The notes: generated by a model from the sequence alone, not told the origin. 64,000 bases of DNA from DATBLE01 sp963719325 (GCA_963719325.1 CAVRBW010000007.1:1-64000), one strand, 5' to 3'; counted from the stretch's first letter, positions 32,107-41,345 are shown. Made by a program: numbers and translations.

Positions 32107-35100
32107 ATGAAGCGGATCGCGTCGGGGTCGGTTCTGGCCGTGGCGGCCGTGCTGGCTGCCTTCGTCGCCACACCTGCGTCCGGCCGGCAACGACTTCCCG
32201 ATTCGACGGGCGTCCTCAGATCGGCGGCGGCTCCTCGAGTCACCGCTGCCGGCGCTCCGGCCGTCGCCGGGCGCCTCGTGCTCGACAGCAGCGAGGCGCC
32301 TGGCTATCGGGCCCGTCCGGCGTTCGCGACCGTTGCCCGGTCGACCCTCGAGCGGGCGCTGCCGGGGGCCCGGCTACCGCGTTTTGCGGCCCTGCAAACG
32401 CAAGCCTCACACTTCGCCAGGCGGAGCTCCGACCTCTGGTCGATCGTATTCGTGTTGAGAACTTCCGCTGGGGCTCGGGCGGCACTAGCGACGGCCGCGC
32501 GCGCGGCGGCCCGTGGAACGTCTCGCCCGGCGAAACCTGTGCCGGTCGGCTCTGCCGGCTACGTGTTCGGCAAGCCGGTGGCCGGCAAGCCGGTGGTCGT
32601 TCTCTGGCGCCGGGGACCCCTGCTTGGCGCGATCGTCCTTGCGTCGACGCTTCAACCGCAGGCACGGTCCGGCGCCGGGCTTCCATACGCCCGGCTCGTC
32701 GACTCGCGCTTCGAACGTGCGCTTTCGCAGACGGCGTGGGAGCGGACGCTCGGCCGGGTCGGCCCGAAGGGGCAGATTTCACGGGCGACGGCCCTCGATC
32801 TGTTCGCGCTCGCGTACGCACCGCTGCCGGGCACGAAGCGGCCGCCGGGACCGGCGGGCACGATCGAGTCCGGGACGTTCGTCGCGCGCAACGTCCTCAG
32901 GCTGTGGCCCACGTTGACAGCCGCGCAGCAAGCGGCTGCACTGCGCCTCCTCGGTCTCAACAGCGTGCAGCTTTCCGTCCGCCGCGCGAGTGGACGTGCT
33001 CCCGCCGGCGCGAAGCGCTCGCGTGATTTCGGCGATCCGACCTTCACGCCTGACAACGCGACGCAGGAGGCGGCCGAGAAGTTCGCTCAGATCTACGAGC
33101 AGAAGCTCGGCAAGCCGCTCAACTTGACGATCGTCGCGGGAGACACCCAGGACGTCCAGCCGACCGAGCTCGCAGACGCGATGCCGATCGACGGTCAGGG
33201 AAACTACAGCGCGACGCCGACGCACTGCCGGGTCCGGATCACGCCGGCCGGCCAGCAGGCGCCGGCCGACGAGCGGCTGAAGATCATCGCGCACGAGGTC
33301 TTCCACTGCATGCAGTTCAGCATCGTCGGAGCGACCTCCTGGACCGCGGGGAAGTTCAGCGACTGGGTCGGCCAGGGCACCGCGGAATGGGCGGCGCTCA
33401 AGGTCACAGGGCTCGACTGGAAGAAGGCCGTGTGGCCTCGGGACTACCTCGAGAACTGCACGAGGTCGCTGTACTCTCGCGTCACCGATTCGGTCGGCTT
33501 CTTCGGCCACGCGGACGACGTCGGCGATCTCTGGTCGCGCCTCCCCGCGGTCGTGTCCAAGGGGTTCAGCGCCGGGGGAGAGCAGGCCTATGACGCGGCG
33601 TTGGGGAACGACGCGGGCTTCCTCAACACCTGGGCGTCCAGTGTCTACATCGCGCCGTCGCTCGGACTCGCGTGGACGATGACGAGCCCATTGACCCCCC
33701 CGAAGGGCTCCGGCTGCGTGACGATCCCGCTCGAGGACGACGCGGACGTGGATGCGAAGCCGGTCTCGACCGTTCCGTACTACCTCCTCACGGACTACCC
33801 CAACCGGCCGCTCCTGCACGTCGAGATCTCCAGGGGGCGCGCCCGTTTGGCCGACGGAAAGTGGTTCGACGGCGTCGTCGACGACGACTGGTTCTGCCTC
33901 CGTACGACCTGTCAGTGTCCGTCGGGCACGGAAGGAGTGCCTCCGCCGGCACCGTGGCTCAGCATGCCGGCATACCTCGGGTTGACCGGCGGTAAAGGTG
34001 TTGGTCACGGCCACGTCTCGTGGGTCTCCCTCGACGAGTTCTGCAAGCAGAAGCAGCAGGCTCTGCCGAGCCCCGTTCCGGCAAGCGGCGGCGCTCGCGT
34101 GACCTGCTCGTCCGGCTGCGGTAGCTCCAACGGGGATCCCCACCTGCAGACGTTCGACTTCGTCGCTTACGACTTCATGGCCGCGGGGGAGTTCACGCTC
34201 GTGCAGGCGAAGAGCCGCGACCTGGAGGTGCAGGTTCGCCAGCAGCCCTATCCCGGCTCGCGGGTCGTCTCGGTCACGACTGCCGTGGCGATGGGCGTCG
34301 CGGGCGATCGCGTGGTCGTCTTCAAGGGATCGCCGCTCCAGGTGCGCGTGAACGGCCGGCCGGTGCTCGTCACGCAACAGGCGCTGCGTCTCCCACACGG
34401 CGGGAGCGTGCGGATCGCCCCATCCGAGTTCAAGGGCTTTCCGGGGCAGCTGGAGGTCGCCTGGCCGGACGGCACGATCGTTCGCACGTGGTCTGCAGGG
34501 GAGGAGGGCCTGACGGTGCTGGTGCGGCCGGCGAAGGGCCGGGCGGGTCAGCTGCGCGGGCTGCTCGGGAACTTCGACGGGACGCCGGGGAACGACTTCG
34601 TCACCCGCGGCGGCGCGCGGCTCGATCCAACCGTGATCAGATCTGGATACGGCGGAGCGCCGTATCGAGTCCTGTATCGGTCCTTCGGAGACAGCTGGCG
34701 CGTTGGCCGAGCGAGATCTCTGTTCGACTACGCGCCGGGCCAATCCACCGCGAGCTTCACCCGCCGCGTCTTCCCCGAGCCCATCCCTCCCGTCAGGACC
34801 GCGTCGAAAGCCGATCTCGACCGCGCCAAGGTCGTCTGCCGGCGCCTCGGCGTCAAGGATCCGGCGATCCTCGCGGGCTGCATCGTCGACGTGGCGCTGA
34901 CCCGAGACGTGGGCTTCGCGACGGCGGCCGCCCGCCTGCAACGGACGGCGCGGGGACGGAAGGCGCCCGCGCCCGCGAAGCCGCAGCCCAGCAAGAACCC
35001 GCCGCAGCCGAAGACGAACCCGACAGCCACGGTGAGGTTCCAGGGGCGGACGCTCACGTTTCGGGGCGCACCGACGGACGACGGGTGCGGTTCCTTCGCG

Positions 35101-35370
35101 AACGACATCAAGTTCCGCATCGCGATCGGGACGCTCGAGACCGACGACAATCGACCCGCACTCGTCATTGCCGTTGCGAACGGCACGCGGGACGGAACCT
35201 ACGTGCAGGGCGTCGACGGGCTCTTCGAGGCTCAGATCAGCGGCCAGAAGGGCTTGGTCGGGATCGAGAATCTCACCGTCACGCTCGGCGGGAGCCGCAC
35301 GAGAGGAACGTTTCGCGGTACCGCGTCGACGCCGGGCCACGAGCCGGTCTCCGGCTCCTTCGCCTGCTGA
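32107..35370 (+). CDS. Large exported protein with HExxH metalloprotease-like and VWD domains
   Basis: A 1087-residue exported protein. A signal peptide (MKRIASGSVLAVAAVLAAFVA) is followed by a region with LKIIAHEVFHCMQF (H396, E397, H400) and, after about 26 residues, GQGTAEWAA, which may supply the third zinc ligand of a gluzincin-like protease. From about residue 675 a von Willebrand type D domain starts with GDPHLQTFDFVAYDF and ends LRGLLGNFDGTPGNDFV. A Pro/Lys linker and a C-terminal beta domain ending SGSFAC follow. VWD domains are unusual in bacteria. Last gene of the exported cluster. Confidence 0.82.
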   Translation: MKRIASGSVLAVAAVLAAFVATPASGRQRLPDSTGVLRSAAAPRVTAAGAPAVAGRLVLDSSEAPGYRARPAFATVARSTLERALPGARLPRFAALQTQASHFARRSSDLWSIVFVLRTSAGARAALATAARAAARGTSRPAKPVPVGSAGYVFGKPVAGKPVVVLWRRGPLLGAIVLASTLQPQARSGAGLPYARLVDSRFERALSQTAWERTLGRVGPKGQISRATALDLFALAYAPLPGTKRPPGPAGTIESGTFVARNVLRLWPTLTAAQQAAALRLLGLNSVQLSVRRASGRAPAGAKRSRDFGDPTFTPDNATQEAAEKFAQIYEQKLGKPLNLTIVAGDTQDVQPTELADAMPIDGQGNYSATPTHCRVRITPAGQQAPADERLKIIAHEVFHCMQFSIVGATSWTAGKFSDWVGQGTAEWAALKVTGLDWKKAVWPRDYLENCTRSLYSRVTDSVGFFGHADDVGDLWSRLPAVVSKGFSAGGEQAYDAALGNDAGFLNTWASSVYIAPSLGLAWTMTSPLTPPKGSGCVTIPLEDDADVDAKPVSTVPYYLLTDYPNRPLLHVEISRGRARLADGKWFDGVVDDDWFCLRTTCQCPSGTEGVPPPAPWLSMPAYLGLTGGKGVGHGHVSWVSLDEFCKQKQQALPSPVPASGGARVTCSSGCGSSNGDPHLQTFDFVAYDFMAAGEFTLVQAKSRDLEVQVRQQPYPGSRVVSVTTAVAMGVAGDRVVVFKGSPLQVRVNGRPVLVTQQALRLPHGGSVRIAPSEFKGFPGQLEVAWPDGTIVRTWSAGEEGLTVLVRPAKGRAGQLRGLLGNFDGTPGNDFVTRGGARLDPTVIRSGYGGAPYRVLYRSFGDSWRVGRARSLFDYAPGQSTASFTRRVFPEPIPPVRTASKADLDRAKVVCRRLGVKDPAILAGCIVDVALTRDVGFATAAARLQRTARGRKAPAPAKPQPSKNPPQPKTNPTATVRFQGRTLTFRGAPTDDGCGSFANDIKFRIAIGTLETDDNRPALVIAVANGTRDGTYVQGVDGLFEAQISGQKGLVGIENLTVTLGGSRTRGTFRGTASTPGHEPVSGSFAC

Positions 35371-35477
35371 GCTGAAGACGCGACTACTTTTCGCTCGCCG
35401 GCGGACTCGCGATCGTGTCGGTCGCAGATGCGAGCGGACGTTCCGCGCAAGGGTTACAGGTCACGCCGGCCCGCGGG

Positions 35478-36791
35478 CTAGTTGGCTTCGTGCCTCGGCC
35501 AACGGCTGCGCCAGGTCGTCAAGGCGCCGACGCAGGCAAGGCTCGCCGCTGCGACCAGCATGGCGCCGCCGGCGTAGGCGAGCGCGACGGCCTGCGTCAG
35601 CGGCGCGAGCGCAACGAGCTCGACGCCGGCCGCGAACGCCGCCGCCTCCGCGAGCCAGATCCTCCGCGGATAGAGCGCGTCCTGCTTCGGCCGCGGGCCG
35701 GGCGGCCACCAGACCCAGAGCGAGAGCGAGAGGAGCTTCCCGAGATGGCCGAGCGTCACGCCGGCCGCCCACCCGAGGAGGAGCAAGACGACGTACGTGG
35801 GCATGGCCGTATAGGGAGACACAGCGCCTGCCAGGACGAGGAACCCGACGATCGCCGCCTGAAGGAGGAAGAGCATTCCCGTGAGGATGTGAACCAGCGG
35901 GGCCTCGAGCGCGAGTCGGCGTGTCCGGGCAACGCTCAGCATCAGACGCGCGAACAGGGCGAGAGCGAGAACGACGAGAGCTGCTCCGGCAAGCGCTGCC
36001 TCGTCGGACGCCGCCGCCAACCCGGCGAGGAGCGTCCAGAGTCCGACCGTCAGCATGGACTCGCCCAGCGGCAGGCGTCGAGTCGGCGGCGTCGGTGCGA
36101 GAGCGAGCATCGGGCCCAGGGTGCGGCCGACCGTGACGATCAGCAGCGTGAGCCAGCCGAGCACACCGAGATGGAGATGCACGAGCAACCAGCGCTCGTA
36201 CGGGACGCCGCCGAACGAGGCGAATCCACGGGAGAAGACGACCGCGCCCAGCACGAGCGCGGCGACGACGTGCACGCATACGAGCGCCACGCCCACCCGG
36301 CTGACGACCAGCCGGCGATCGCCCGGCGCGCGGCGCACGAGACCGAGCAGCTCGACCACGACCAGCAACAGCCCGGCCGAGAGCAGCGCGGCGCCGACCC
36401 AGAGCAGGCGCTCGTGGTCGTAGGCGATCGCGGAGGCGACGAGGAACCCGCCGCCCAGGAGGGGTAGCGCTGCCGTGAGCAGCCGGGGCCGCCGGACGTC
36501 GTTCCGGAGCATTACGGGCAGGAGATGGAAGGACGCTCCGGTGACGGCAAACGGCAGGAAGCCCAGGGTGACCAGGTGCGTGGCGAGAACGACGTGTTGT
36601 GCGAGCGTTGCCCTGGCGGCGATGTCGGGTGCGGCGATCAGCACGACGATCGTCGTCGCAAGCCAGCCCGCGAGCCCGACGGCGAGGTACGAGGCGAGCA
36701 GGCCCAGCCCGATCGGCCCGCCGACCGCCCGCGCGTTCGCGAGCGGAAGCGCCTTCGTCCCCGGACGGCCGCGCAGCGGCTGAGCTTCCAC
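35478..36791 (-). CDS. Polytopic membrane protein with conserved histidines (heme-copper oxidase I/NnrS-like)
   Basis: A 437-residue membrane protein with about 12 helices. Histidine-bearing helices include TLAQHVVLATHLVTLGFLPFAVTGASFHLLPVML, WLLVHLHLGVLGWLTLLIV and GWAAGVTLGHLGKLLSL, recalling cytochrome oxidase subunit I-like or NnrS proteins, where histidines bind heme or metal. There are no neighbouring oxidase subunits. The assignment is by pattern only. Confidence 0.6.
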   Translation of the reverse strand: MEAQPLRGRPGTKALPLANARAVGGPIGLGLLASYLAVGLAGWLATTIVVLIAAPDIAARATLAQHVVLATHLVTLGFLPFAVTGASFHLLPVMLRNDVRRPRLLTAALPLLGGGFLVASAIAYDHERLLWVGAALLSAGLLLVVVELLGLVRRAPGDRRLVVSRVGVALVCVHVVAALVLGAVVFSRGFASFGGVPYERWLLVHLHLGVLGWLTLLIVTVGRTLGPMLALAPTPPTRRLPLGESMLTVGLWTLLAGLAAASDEAALAGAALVVLALALFARLMLSVARTRRLALEAPLVHILTGMLFLLQAAIVGFLVLAGAVSPYTAMPTYVVLLLLGWAAGVTLGHLGKLLSLSLWVWWPPGPRPKQDALYPRRIWLAEAAAFAAGVELVALAPLTQAVALAYAGGAMLVAAASLACVGALTTWRSRWPRHEAN

Positions 36792-37057
36792 CCCGGCAGT
36801 TCTAGCGGACGGAGTCGGGCGCTACGCCCGCCGTTCGGCTCAGGCGCCGTCGATCAGGGCGAGCAGGCTCTCGGCGATCGCGGCCGGACAAATGAACAGG
36901 AACCCATTGCGACCAGGCGGTTTGGCTCGACACCCGCTACCCTGAGAGGTGCCGAGGCGGTTTCCTTGGGTGCCCATCTTCTCGCTTGCTCGCCTGACGG
37001 CGGAGTACGCGGGGTCTCTCGTCTGGCAAATCCGACCTCGCTGAGAAGGGATCGCAA

Positions 37058-37450
37058 TTGGGTGCCGTGCAGAACGTCCCGAAATCGCAGCTTCCTGCTG
37101 CTCGTGGAAGCTTGTCGCAGCTCGTGCCCTCCTGGACGGACGTGGAGGAGCTGCTCGATCGTCTTGCGACGACGGGTGAGTCGATACCCACCGTGGCCGC
37201 GCCGACGACCACGATCTCGAGCTACCACCCCGGACGCCGGATCATGCTCGAGTCGACCGCCGGCTCGAAATGGGTGGCTGTCGCGCACATTCGCGAATGC
37301 TGGGAGACGTTCGAGCGGCTCGGACGCATCCGTCGCCAGGACGTTCTCGAGCCCGGACGCTGCTCGGCGTTCATGATCGCGCTGTTCCAGCGCGTCCCCG
37401 GGGTTGCGGAGCAGATCGACGAAGACCGTTATCTCGTGCTGCCGACGTGA
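37058..37450 (+). CDS. Hypothetical protein (about 130 residues)
   Basis: A soluble protein with WTDVEELLDRLATTGESIPTV, YHPGRRIMLESTAGSKWVAVAHIRECWETFERLGRIRR and CSAFMIALFQRVPGV. I do not recognise a family. TTG at 37058 is the longest start; GTG at 37067 is possible. Its stop overlaps the GTG of the following membrane protein, indicating an operon. The 266 bp upstream (36792-37057) show no gene and no clear promoter. Confidence 0.6.
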   Translation: MGAVQNVPKSQLPAARGSLSQLVPSWTDVEELLDRLATTGESIPTVAAPTTTISSYHPGRRIMLESTAGSKWVAVAHIRECWETFERLGRIRRQDVLEPGRCSAFMIALFQRVPGVAEQIDEDRYLVLPT

Positions 37451-38478
37451 CCGTACTTCCCGCCAGCAACGTGACCGGTCTCGGCCGGCGCCTCCGTCAG
37501 GGGTCGCCTGCGGCGAGGTCTCGTCGCCGGCTCGTCGCGAGTGCCTCCTTCGCGATCCTCACGGTGGGTGCCTCGATTCTCGTCGCCCGCCGGCTGACGC
37601 ATTCGAGCTGGCCGCTCGAGCACGTCGAGCCGTGGCTCGTCGCCGCTGCGGGAGTCGCCTACCTCGCCAGCTTCGTCTTCCGTGCGCGCGCCTGGCATCG
37701 TCTGTTCCCTCGCGACGAGTGTCCCGACCAGGCACGGTGCCTGGCGTCGGTCGGGGCTGCCGCGGCGAGCGGGGCGGTTCTTCCGTTTCGGCTCGACTAC
37801 CTGATCAAGATCGGCATGCTCCGGAAGCTCGGCGGCATTCGCGTGGGGCTCGGCGCGATCGTCCTCTCGATCGTCTCGCTCGGGATGATCGACTCGATCG
37901 CGATGCTTCCGCTCTCGATCTCGGCGACCGCGACCACGAACACGGCGCTCCGCGGCCCGCTGCTGATCGTCGTGGTCTTCGGCGTCGCGTGCTCCACGCT
38001 GCTCGTCGTCAGCGGGCGCCTCGCGCACCTGCCGCTCTTGCGCGGAAACCGCCGCCTGCGTGCGCTCGGTGAGCAGGTCGCCCGTCACACTGCGAGCGGC
38101 GGGCGACAGGACGCGATCGTGGCCTGGTTCTACCTCTTCGCGTGCTGGTCGACACGGGCCTTCGGCAGCGCCGCGCTCCTCAGCGCCCTCGGGCTCTCGT
38201 TTTCACCGGAGACGGCACTGACGGTGATCTGCCTCGGCGCCGCCGCGGGCGTGATTCCGATCACGTCGGGTGGAGCGGTCGTGAACGCGGGAGCGGCCGC
38301 TGCCATTCTGCTGACGCTGGGCGTCGGCAGGGACATCGCGATCAACTTCTCGCTCGCCTCCGGGCTGCTGCTGGTGATGAGCGCTGCGGCCGCCTCGATC
38401 TGCGGCGTGCTCGCGTCGGTCGCGATCTGCGGGCTCGCCCGGCGCCAGGCTACGCGGACGAGCTTCAGCCTGACCTGA
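37447..38478 (+). CDS. Lysylphosphatidylglycerol synthase TM-region (UPF0104) protein
   Basis: A 343-residue membrane protein of the flippase-like PF03706 family. Typical features are about eight helices, the early VAYLASFVFRARAWHRLF, AAAASGAVLPFRLDYLIKIGMLRKLG, and the late AAGVIPITSGGAVVNAGAAAAIL. It lacks the catalytic C-terminal domain of MprF, as in AglD-like proteins. GTG start overlaps the previous stop by 4 nt. Function: probable lipid flippase or lipid-modifying membrane protein. Confidence 0.82.
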   Translation: MTVLPASNVTGLGRRLRQGSPAARSRRRLVASASFAILTVGASILVARRLTHSSWPLEHVEPWLVAAAGVAYLASFVFRARAWHRLFPRDECPDQARCLASVGAAAASGAVLPFRLDYLIKIGMLRKLGGIRVGLGAIVLSIVSLGMIDSIAMLPLSISATATTNTALRGPLLIVVVFGVACSTLLVVSGRLAHLPLLRGNRRLRALGEQVARHTASGGRQDAIVAWFYLFACWSTRAFGSAALLSALGLSFSPETALTVICLGAAAGVIPITSGGAVVNAGAAAAILLTLGVGRDIAINFSLASGLLLVMSAAAASICGVLASVAICGLARRQATRTSFSLT

Positions 38479-38482
38479 AGCT
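38461..38482 (+). terminator. Hairpin over the stop codon
   Basis: AGCTTCAG (38461-38468) and CTGAAGCT (38475-38482) pair perfectly around a 6-nt loop covering the stop codon of the membrane protein gene. No T-run follows. Confidence 0.35.
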
Positions 38483-38503
38483 GAGCCGACGCTCGGGGCG
38501 TCG

Positions 38504-38704
38504 TCAGGCGTCGAGCGGCCGGACGTTCGCCGCTTCGATGCCGAGCGAGCCGCGGGCGAGCGCGTACTCGACACGCTGGCCCTCGTGCAGTGTCGCGCCG
38601 CCGTCCAGGCTTCGCGGGCGCACCCAGATCTCGCCGGCATGTCGGTCCGGCGCGATGAAGCCATAACCGTCGGCGCTCATCGCCGAGACGGTTCCAACCT
38701 CCAT
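38504..38704 (-). CDS. Divergent cold-shock-domain protein
   Basis: A 66-residue OB-fold protein related to CspA. RNP1 is kept as DGYGFIAPD, but the canonical WF after GTVK is missing (GTVSAMSA) and RNP2 (usually LFVHHS) reads IWVRPRS, losing the aromatic and histidine nucleic-acid contacts. The C-terminal half (GQRVEYALARGSLGIEAANV) is typical. Single-stranded nucleic acid binding is therefore uncertain. It lies near the canonical cspA at 39033 on the same strand. Confidence 0.75.
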   Translation of the reverse strand: MEVGTVSAMSADGYGFIAPDRHAGEIWVRPRSLDGGATLHEGQRVEYALARGSLGIEAANVRPLDA

Positions 38705-38732
38705 TCTCAGGTCGTGTCCCTCCCGAAGCGGC

Positions 38733-38957
38733 TCACGTGGGCCGCTCTTCGTGCGAGTCGGGGTCGGAGGTGTACGACTGCTCCCAGCCGACGTTGACCA
38801 GCATCGCGCCCACCTCGCGAATGGCGATCGCGATCTCGAGTCCGATCTCGCGAATTGCCTCGGTCTCGCGCGCAGTCGACGCGTTGGCGCGAAGCTCGAC
38901 CAGAAGCTGGCCGAGACGCTCGATCTCCCCGTAGTTCCGTTGCTCAGGGCTCTGCAC
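38733..38957 (-). CDS. Small helical protein (74 residues)
   Basis: A predicted mostly helical protein: MQSPEQRNYGEIERLGQLL, LRANASTARETEAIREIGLEIA, then AIAIREVGAMLVNVGWEQSYTS. Acidic/polar heptad-like spacing suggests a coiled coil. It lies 28 bp upstream of the divergent cold-shock gene on the same strand. No family recognised. Confidence 0.5.
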   Translation of the reverse strand: MQSPEQRNYGEIERLGQLLVELRANASTARETEAIREIGLEIAIAIREVGAMLVNVGWEQSYTSDPDSHEERPT

Positions 38958-39032
38958 TCAGCGCCCCCTCGTTCGCAGGCTTGAAGTCACGTAGCCCGAG
39001 CCGCAACCAGCCCGGGCTACCTCGATCCGTTG

Positions 39033-39239
39033 CTACGCCACTGAGACGACGTTCGTCGCCTCGGGGCCCTTCGAGCCCTCGCGCTGCTCGTACTCGACGC
39101 GCGCGCCCTCGCTGAGCGACTTGAATCCCTCGCCCGCAATGTTCGAGTGGTGCACGAACAGATCCTTCGAACCTTCGTCAGGAGTAATGAAGCCGTACCC
39201 CTTCGAATCGTTGAACCACTTCACGGTTCCGGTTGCCAT
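39033..39239 (-). CDS. cspA: Cold-shock protein
   Basis: A 68-residue canonical CspA-type RNA chaperone: MATGTVKWFNDSKGYGFITPDEGSKDLFVHHSNI with intact RNP1 (KGYGFI) and RNP2 (DLFVHH), ending TNVVSVA. Purine-rich GAGGGAGGTG precedes the ATG. It lies 16 bp downstream of the 86-residue basic ORF, so the three small genes 39686-39033 probably form one transcript. A longer start at 39329 is less likely, since similarity begins at MATGTVKWF. Confidence 0.95.
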   Translation of the reverse strand: MATGTVKWFNDSKGYGFITPDEGSKDLFVHHSNIAGEGFKSLSEGARVEYEQREGSKGPEATNVVSVA

Positions 39240-39255
39240 AGAGAAAACACCTCCC

Positions 39256-39516
39256 TCACTGCTGGTGAACGCGTAAGGAAGGCGCATCGCGCAGACCGGA
39301 CCCGTTCTTCGTTGTCTCCACCGTAGCACCCAACGACGGCGCCGACGGATCCGTCTCGGGATCGGGGACCGCCTCGGACGGCGTCGTATCGGTGCCGGCC
39401 TCGGTCTTCGCGGCCCGTGCCTCGGCCTTTCGCTGCAGCTTGTCCTCGCGGCGCTTCCGCACCGTCTGCTCTCTACGCAGCTTGTCCATTGTCTGTCGTC
39501 TCTTCTTCGAGCTCAT
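39256..39516 (-). CDS. Small basic protein upstream of cspA (86 residues)
   Basis: The N-terminal half is very basic and helical (MSSKKRRQTMDKLRREQTVRKRREDKLQRKAEARAAK), the C-terminal half acidic/disordered (TPSEAVPDPETDPSAPS). I recall similar MSSKKRRQTMxKxxRE proteins before cold-shock genes in related actinobacteria. Possibly RNA- or ribosome-associated (inference). Its start overlaps the stop of the preceding 57-residue ORF by 4 nt. Confidence 0.65.
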   Translation of the reverse strand: MSSKKRRQTMDKLRREQTVRKRREDKLQRKAEARAAKTEAGTDTTPSEAVPDPETDPSAPSLGATVETTKNGSGLRDAPSLRVHQQ

Positions 39517-39686
39517 CTGCTCCCTTCGGTCGTCTCCTGCAGGTCGGCGTGACCGCCGATCACGCGGTACCCGTCCTCGTCGATGATCACGCTTGTCCGG
39601 GCGGCCTGGCGCTTCTCAAATTGCGAACCGGCCAACCTCACCGGTGCCTCCACGGACGCCACTTCTGCCTCTTTGGTCACGGCCAT
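39513..39686 (-). CDS. Small protein (57 residues), first of the cspA group
   Basis: Reads MAVTKEAEVASVEAPVRLAG, then QFEKRQAARTSVIIDEDGYRVIGGHADLQ. Overlap of its stop with the next ATG (ATGA) suggests a translated, coupled ORF. No family recognised. The 246 bp upstream to 39932 hold no other gene. Confidence 0.5.
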   Translation of the reverse strand: MAVTKEAEVASVEAPVRLAGSQFEKRQAARTSVIIDEDGYRVIGGHADLQETTEGSR

Positions 39687-39932
39687 CGCGCCCTGCCTTC
39701 CAATCCGCCGAGGTCGAGGTCTCAACGAGGAGGACGTGCGGCTCGCTGCCCGCCCACAGTAGCATCCGATCGGCTCCAGGCCACGAGTCACGCCCGATTC
39801 TCCCTGTCGGCTGCTACGCTCGTGAGCGGCCGAGACTGCGCGCATAGACGACGTGGCCAGTGTCTCGTGACCACTCCCAGACCGGACCAGAGTGCCTCCC
39901 GGCGACATCCCAGATCCAGCAGCGCCGTAGAC

Positions 39933-40601
39933 GTGTACGGGTCGTCCTCCGTTTCCGCTGACCCGCGGACGTGCGCGAAGCCGGTGCTTCGCGGGGTGTT
40001 CCACCTGTATGCGTTCTTCGTGTCGCTGATCGTCGGCGGCCTGCTGATCGCGGCAGCCTCGCCCGGCCGGACGCAGCTCGCGGCAGCGGTCTTCGCCACA
40101 GCTGTCGCGGTGATGTTCGGCGCGAGCGCCCTGCACCACCGCGTGACCTGGAACGAGCGCGGCTACCGGTGGTCGCGGCGAATCGATCATGCGGGTGTCT
40201 ACCTCGCGATTGCGGGGACGTACACGCCGTTCGGTCTGCTCGTCCTGCATCACAGCTGGCGAATCGTCGTCCTCGCGGTCGTCTGGGGTGGAGCACTCGC
40301 CGCAATCGTGCTCAAGTTCGTCTGGGTCGACGCGCCCAAGTGGCTGTCCGCGGCGATCGCGATCACGCTCGGGTGGATCTCGGTGATCGTCGTTCCGCAG
40401 ATGATCGACGGGGTCGGCTGGGACGGAACGACGCTCATGCTCGCAGGGGGGCTCGCGTACACGGTCGGCGGATTCGTCTATGCACTGCGCCGCCCCGATC
40501 CGTTGCCGGCCGTCTTCGGCTACCACGAGGTCTTCCATCTCCTCGTCGTCGCTGCGGTGGCCCTGCAGTACAGCGTGATCGCCTTCTGGCTCGTTTTCTA
40601 G
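39933..40601 (+). CDS. Hemolysin III / PAQR-family membrane protein
   Basis: A 222-residue seven-helix membrane protein of the HlyIII family. The signature residues are present: FGASALHHRVTW (Ser-x-x-x-His-His in helix 2), RRIDHAGVYLAIAGTYTPF (Asp-His) and FGYHEVFHLLVVAA (His-x3-His), which together form the metal site of the family. The role is usually linked to membrane lipid or stress; hemolytic activity is not implied. GTG at 39933 is the most likely of several weak starts. Confidence 0.88.
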   Translation: MYGSSSVSADPRTCAKPVLRGVFHLYAFFVSLIVGGLLIAAASPGRTQLAAAVFATAVAVMFGASALHHRVTWNERGYRWSRRIDHAGVYLAIAGTYTPFGLLVLHHSWRIVVLAVVWGGALAAIVLKFVWVDAPKWLSAAIAITLGWISVIVVPQMIDGVGWDGTTLMLAGGLAYTVGGFVYALRRPDPLPAVFGYHEVFHLLVVAAVALQYSVIAFWLVF

Positions 40602-40654
40602 GCCCGGACGCGTCCATTCGCAGCGCCGTCTTCGGCCGTGTCCGAGACGGACGA

Positions 40655-40660
40655 TACGGT
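40655..40660 (+). promoter_or_regulatory. -10-like box TACGGT of nucS
   Basis: TACGGT is 9 nt before the nucS GTG start, fitting a leaderless mRNA. Confidence 0.35.
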
Positions 40661-40669
40661 CCCGCGCCT

Positions 40670-41345
40670 GTGCGCCTGATCGTCGCCCGCTGCGAGGTCA
40701 CCTACACCGGCCGGCTCAGCGCCTACCTTCCCGACTCGACCCGCCTGCTGATGTTCAAGTCCGACGGCACGGTGCTGGTCCAGTCGGACCGGGCGGGTAC
40801 AAGTGAAGCCGTTGAACTGGATGACGCCGCCGACCGCGATCGAGGAGCTCGGCGACCGGATCGTCGTCCGCAAGCGGGCCGGGAAGACCGAGGACTGCCT
40901 GGAGATCCGGCTCGCCGAGGTTCTCAGCGATGTCAGCCACGAGATGGGGGAGGCCGCCGGCCTGGAGAAGGACGGCGTCGAGCGCGATCTGCAGGAGGAG
41001 CTCGCCTCGCAGCCCGAGGCGCTCGGCGAGGAGCTACGGCTCGTGCGCCGCGAGTGGCCGACCGACATCGGACCGGTCGACCTGATGTGCCGGGACCCGG
41101 AGGGCGGCTGGGTCGCGGTCGAGGTGAAGCGCGTCGCCGGGATCGAGTCGGTCGAGCAGCTGGTGCGCTACCTGGAGCGGATCAGGGTCGACCCGGCGCG
41201 CGCGGAATGCCGGGGGCTGCTTGCCGCTCAGCGGTTCCGCCCGCAGGCGGTGACGCTCGCCGAGTCGCGCGGGATCCGCTGCGTCGAGGTCGATCTCGCG
41301 CTCCTGCGCGGCGAGCGCGAGCCGGAGCTGACCCTCTTCAGCTGA
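40670..41345 (+). pseudogene. nucS: NucS mismatch endonuclease, interrupted by a +1 shift
   Basis: NucS/EndoMS replaces MutSL in actinobacterial mismatch repair. The first frame reads MRLIVARCEVTYTGRLSAYLPDS...SDGTVLVQSD; after 40800 the frame changes and continues VKPLNWMTPP...RREWPTDIGPVDLMCRD...WVAVEVKRVAGIESVEQLVRYLE to the end. The catalytic residues (IGPVDL Asp, VEVK Glu/Lys) are intact. Deleting one A of the AA at 40801-40802 gives a continuous protein of about 224 residues. Probably a base-calling error; if real, mismatch repair would be lost. Confidence 0.85.
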
